Assembly (NCBI GenBank): GCA_028711675.1
Contig: JAQTRT010000100.1
Coordinates: 1-9,744 of the forward strand
Direction of reading: 5' to 3'
DNA from: a bacterium
GTDB lineage: Bacteria; Spirochaetota; JAHITG01
Length of the DNA: 9,744 nt
In this document: positions 7,493 through 9,744 of the stretch, one piece after another
How positions within the stretch are numbered: the first letter of the stretch is position 1
Layout: every line of letters begins with the position of its first letter
Notes under the pieces: model-generated
What the model was told of the DNA's origin: nothing
The model's database searches: none
What the model saw: the letters and a program-made list of their open reading frames with translations, nothing else
Program-made: the position numbers and the translations under genes

Positions 7493-7506
7493 ATAAAAAT
7501 TTTTAT
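7493..7506. promoter_or_regulatory. AT palindrome at start of leader
   Basis: ATAAAAATTTTTAT is a perfect 14-base palindrome about 8 bases downstream of the predicted transcription start. It could be an operator or just AT-rich leader. It lacks the central CG usual in LacI-family operators. Confidence 0.3.
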
Positions 7507-7522
7507 ATTCGAGGAAAAGCGG

Positions 7523-7548
7523 AAAAAACAGAAAATATACTGTTTTTA
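7523..7548 (+). promoter_or_regulatory. Weak leader hairpin
   Basis: AAAAACAG (7524-7531) pairs with CTGTTTTT (7540-7547) across an 8-base loop, between the promoter and the start codon. The stem is mostly A-T with only two G-C pairs, so it would be weak. It could act as an attenuator or mean nothing. No riboswitch consensus was recognised in the leader. Confidence 0.3.
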
Positions 7549-7606
7549 TTCAGATGTTTTATACTGGATAAGGGTCAGAAACCGGAAAAAGGATTGATTT
7601 CAGCAA

Positions 7607-9744
7607 ATGAAAAAAATGAAATCAATTAAAATATTTTTATTCTGCACTTTAATCTTATTTGTCTCACAGAATATACAGGCAGCCGTACCTGTTGTGGGGA
7701 CTACAGCTCATTCATTCCTGACCAACAAGGTCTTCTGGGCAGGTCTTAATTTTTCCCTGGGATCCAACACAAAGGTCACCAATGTTCATACCAATGCAGG
7801 CGGCGAATTCCTCCAGGTCAGCGCGGACAGGAGCAACGGTCTTCCCGGAATGGCCAGTTATTTTACGAACTCCATCAGGAACTGGGGCAATGCCACTGAT
7901 ACGTTCATCCTTTCCACGGCAGATACCAATACCAATTCAGGCTGCGCTTCACCCTGGCAGGTCTGGTTCGAGACCCTTTCCGGGAGCAGGATCACCAATA
8001 TCAAGATAGGTTCGGGTAAGACGAATTCCTTCCGGCTGGTCATCAGGCCTTCGGTTGCCGCCCAGACACAGTCCTATGTGGAGTATAAACTGGTGGCTAA
8101 ATCCTCCAATTCCCAGAAGGTACCCGGTATCAATGTTTCCGTTTATACGGGCGACAACAAATTCATCTACGGCGGCCCTACGAACACGGGCCTGGGCCGC
8201 GGGCCTGTCGCTGCCAGGTATATCACGGTCTCATCCCAGACGCCTCGGCAGAACAACGAGTTCATCCGGCTGACGATCATGACCATCTCCAATTATTACG
8301 TGAACGACGGTTCCACGAGCGGTGATGTTTTCTGTTCAGCGACCGGGGATGACGCCAATTCAGGGGTTTCGCCCGGTTCGCCCAAAGCCACGCTTACCAA
8401 CCTGCTCGCAACTTATAATATCGAGCCGGGCAACACGGTGTATATCGACAGGGGGGTGTACCGCCATTCCACCCGCGTCTTTCCCCAGGACAGGGGATCA
8501 GCCGGCCGTTATGTCCATTTCCTGGGAGCCGGGGCCACCAACACGGTCTTTAATACCACCAATTGTAATTTCGGGATAAAATTCACCAATATCGCGTATA
8601 TTAAAATAAGGAACCTCAGTGTCATAAAGGCCAATAACCAGAATTTGTACTATGATTTTTCCACCAATTGTATCCTGACCAATATCAGGTCCGAATATTC
8701 AAAAGGTGACGGTATCTTCTGCTATGAGACGGACCGCCTCCTGTTCAAGCAGGTGATCGTCCGTAAATGCACCAATACCGGGATCAATCTGTATTACGGC
8801 TCGGACAAAAATTCCCTTTACCAGGTCACCAACAGCGCCTGTTACGTGGGCATCAGGATGCGCAGCAGCTCGTCCAACGTGCTGGTGAACAGCCAGGTCT
8901 CGTCCAACCGCTCCCACGGCCTCTATATCACCAACACGGGATTCTGCCGGTTTACCAATAATTACGTGTTCCAGAACAGCGGGGACGGGTTCTCTTTCCC
9001 GGGCGGGGATGACGAGGTCCTGTTCAAGAACCGGAGCTGCCGGAACGGGGTGACGGGGATCAGCCTGTATACGAACACGGCCAATTTCTGCGACAGGAAT
9101 TTCTTTTACAGGAATGACTGTTTGAGAAATTCCACCGGTTTTTACATTTACGGCGACCGGAACGTGTTTTTCAGCAATGTCACGGCCACCAATTCCCAGG
9201 ACGGGATCCAGCAGTACGGCGCGACCAATTTTTTCAGGCAGAACCAGATCTTCAGCAACCATTCTTCTGGGATATGGCTGGGCGGCGCCCGGGGCGTCAT
9301 CATATCCAATAATTATATTTATAAGAATTCCGGGAATGGTGTAGGCTGCGCCGGCCTGGGATTTGCTAAAACCGTTAATAACGGGATTTTTCAGAACGGC
9401 CAATCCGGCATTGCTTTCTGGGGTGGATGCTATAACCATTTGATAAAATATAATTTTGTCTCCAGAAATAATGAAAATGGAATGTATATTAACGGTGACA
9501 GGAATTCCATAATCTCCAATGTTTTCTGTTCAAATAATAATAATGGAATCCACATGGCCGGTAGTACCGGTTACCGGGACTGTTTTACAAACCTGTTTAA
9601 TCTCCTTTTTAGAAATACTTATAATGGTCTTCTTGTTGAAGATGTAAGTAATACTATTATAAGGAATAATACATTGCTGAAGAACGGACGTGTCGGGATC
9701 AAACTTATGGGAGGATTCAGAGGCAGCAGTTCCTTACGGAATTG
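7607..9744 (+). CDS. Large secreted parallel beta-helix protein with DUF1565-like segment (3' end outside window)
   Basis: The frame is open for 712 codons to the window end with no stop. The ATG at 7607 follows AAAGGA by 13 bases; a second in-frame ATG at 7616 is less well placed. Residues 1-25 form a signal peptide (KIFLFCTLILFVS core, cut after NIQA). Residues ~40-150 resemble a NEW3/DUF11-type beta-sandwich (SYFTNSIRNWGNATDTFILS, then a WQVWFE strand). Residues ~230-285 read as DUF1565: YYVNDGS, SATGDDANSGVSPGSPKAT, EPGNTVYIDRGVY. From residue 323 a right-handed parallel beta-helix starts, with coils beginning G-I/F/L about every 23 residues and many Asn and Ser at turns (NosD/pectate-lyase-like fold). 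About fifteen Cys occur in the mature part, a lot for an exported protein. Such proteins bind or cleave polysaccharides or act in adhesion; no catalytic set is identified. It has its own promoter, separate from the barrel operon. Confidence 0.85.
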   Translation, partial: MKKMKSIKIFLFCTLILFVSQNIQAAVPVVGTTAHSFLTNKVFWAGLNFSLGSNTKVTNVHTNAGGEFLQVSADRSNGLPGMASYFTNSIRNWGNATDTFILSTADTNTNSGCASPWQVWFETLSGSRITNIKIGSGKTNSFRLVIRPSVAAQTQSYVEYKLVAKSSNSQKVPGINVSVYTGDNKFIYGGPTNTGLGRGPVAARYITVSSQTPRQNNEFIRLTIMTISNYYVNDGSTSGDVFCSATGDDANSGVSPGSPKATLTNLLATYNIEPGNTVYIDRGVYRHSTRVFPQDRGSAGRYVHFLGAGATNTVFNTTNCNFGIKFTNIAYIKIRNLSVIKANNQNLYYDFSTNCILTNIRSEYSKGDGIFCYETDRLLFKQVIVRKCTNTGINLYYGSDKNSLYQVTNSACYVGIRMRSSSSNVLVNSQVSSNRSHGLYITNTGFCRFTNNYVFQNSGDGFSFPGGDDEVLFKNRSCRNGVTGISLYTNTANFCDRNFFYRNDCLRNSTGFYIYGDRNVFFSNVTATNSQDGIQQYGATNFFRQNQIFSNHSSGIWLGGARGVIISNNYIYKNSGNGVGCAGLGFAKTVNNGIFQNGQSGIAFWGGCYNHLIKYNFVSRNNENGMYINGDRNSIISNVFCSNNNNGIHMAGSTGYRDCFTNLFNLLFRNTYNGLLVEDVSNTIIRNNTLLKNGRVGIKLMGGFRGSSSLRN
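8573..9744 (+). repeat. Protein-level coil repeats of the beta-helix
   Basis: About 17 coil starts can be read from residue 323 on: GIKF, LYYD, GIFC, GINL, GIRM, GLYI, GFSF, GISL, GFYI, GIQQ, GIWL, GVGC, GIAF, GMYI, GIHM, GLLV, GIKL. Most coils are 22-24 residues (66-72 bases); two are 27 (GISL and GIHM), which would bulge as loops. The DNA has diverged and is not a recent tandem duplication. The array continues past the window. Confidence 0.85.

Larger units (their letters stand above)
7283..7606. other. 324-base non-coding spacer between lacI-family gene and beta-helix gene
   Basis: No convincing gene lies here; a short open frame through it is made of repeat sequence. From left to right it holds a 9-base-period repeat (7299-7334), a degraded hairpin element (7356-7382), a stretch of about 65 bases with nothing recognised, a strong sigma70-type promoter (7450-7478), and a leader of about 120 nt for the next gene. 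Confidence 0.7.

Noticed and set aside
8699..9439. Minus-strand open frame of 246 codons inside the beta-helix gene
   Set aside because: The plus strand carries a clear signal peptide and regular coil repeats through this region. The reverse frame is a by-product of codon bias, with no start context.
1..9744. CRISPR arrays, tRNA, rRNA, insertion sequences or transposase genes
   Set aside because: None was seen by eye: no regular spacer-repeat pattern, no cloverleaf or rRNA motif, and no transposase-like protein.

Overview
The window looks like chromosomal DNA from an uncultivated or poorly studied Gram-negative, probably heterotrophic bacterium. Three proteins have signal peptides and outer-membrane beta-barrel features, and two of them clearly end in an aromatic beta-signal. 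A PorV/UPF0164-like barrel and a FlgD-like C-terminal Ig domain occur side by side, a combination I associate with FCB-type and neighbouring candidate phyla. Coding DNA is moderately GC-rich and intergenic DNA is AT-rich. The taxonomic guess is weak and rests on domain style only.

Region 1 (1-6138) is a tight five-gene plus-strand run that looks like one operon. It contains: (i) the 3' part of a large glycoside-hydrolase-like protein (barrel end, two Ig-like domains, galactose-binding-like C-terminus); (ii) and (iii) two adjacent paralogous exported beta-barrel proteins sharing NYSPY-x5-PW-x3-IFRGL and a later RENY motif; (iv) an exported protein with a glucodextranase-C-like beta-sandwich and a C-terminal FlgD-like Ig domain; (v) a PorV/UPF0164-like barrel whose ATG lies inside the stop region of (iv). 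Gaps are 6, 1, 17 and -7 bases. The set suggests surface recognition, breakdown and uptake of a glycan. No SusC/SusD or TonB-dependent receptor is visible in this window.

Region 2 (6139-7606) holds a single LacI-family repressor gene (6275-7282) with AT-rich spacers on both sides. The spacers carry three copies, one complete and two degraded, of a palindromic hairpin element. The downstream spacer also has an exact 9-bp-period repeat, a near-consensus sigma70 promoter (TTGACA-17-TATAGT) and a leader of about 120 nt with an AT palindrome and a weak hairpin.

Region 3 (7607-9744, running off the end) is a long secreted protein: signal peptide, NEW3/DUF11-like beta-sandwich, DUF1565-type segment, and a right-handed parallel beta-helix with about 17 visible coils of mostly 22-24 residues. 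Its last ~300-440 bases are markedly more AT-rich than the rest. Such proteins are usually surface polysaccharide-binding or polysaccharide-cleaving proteins. The window therefore reads as a carbohydrate-related surface locus with a LacI-type regulator between two transcription units.
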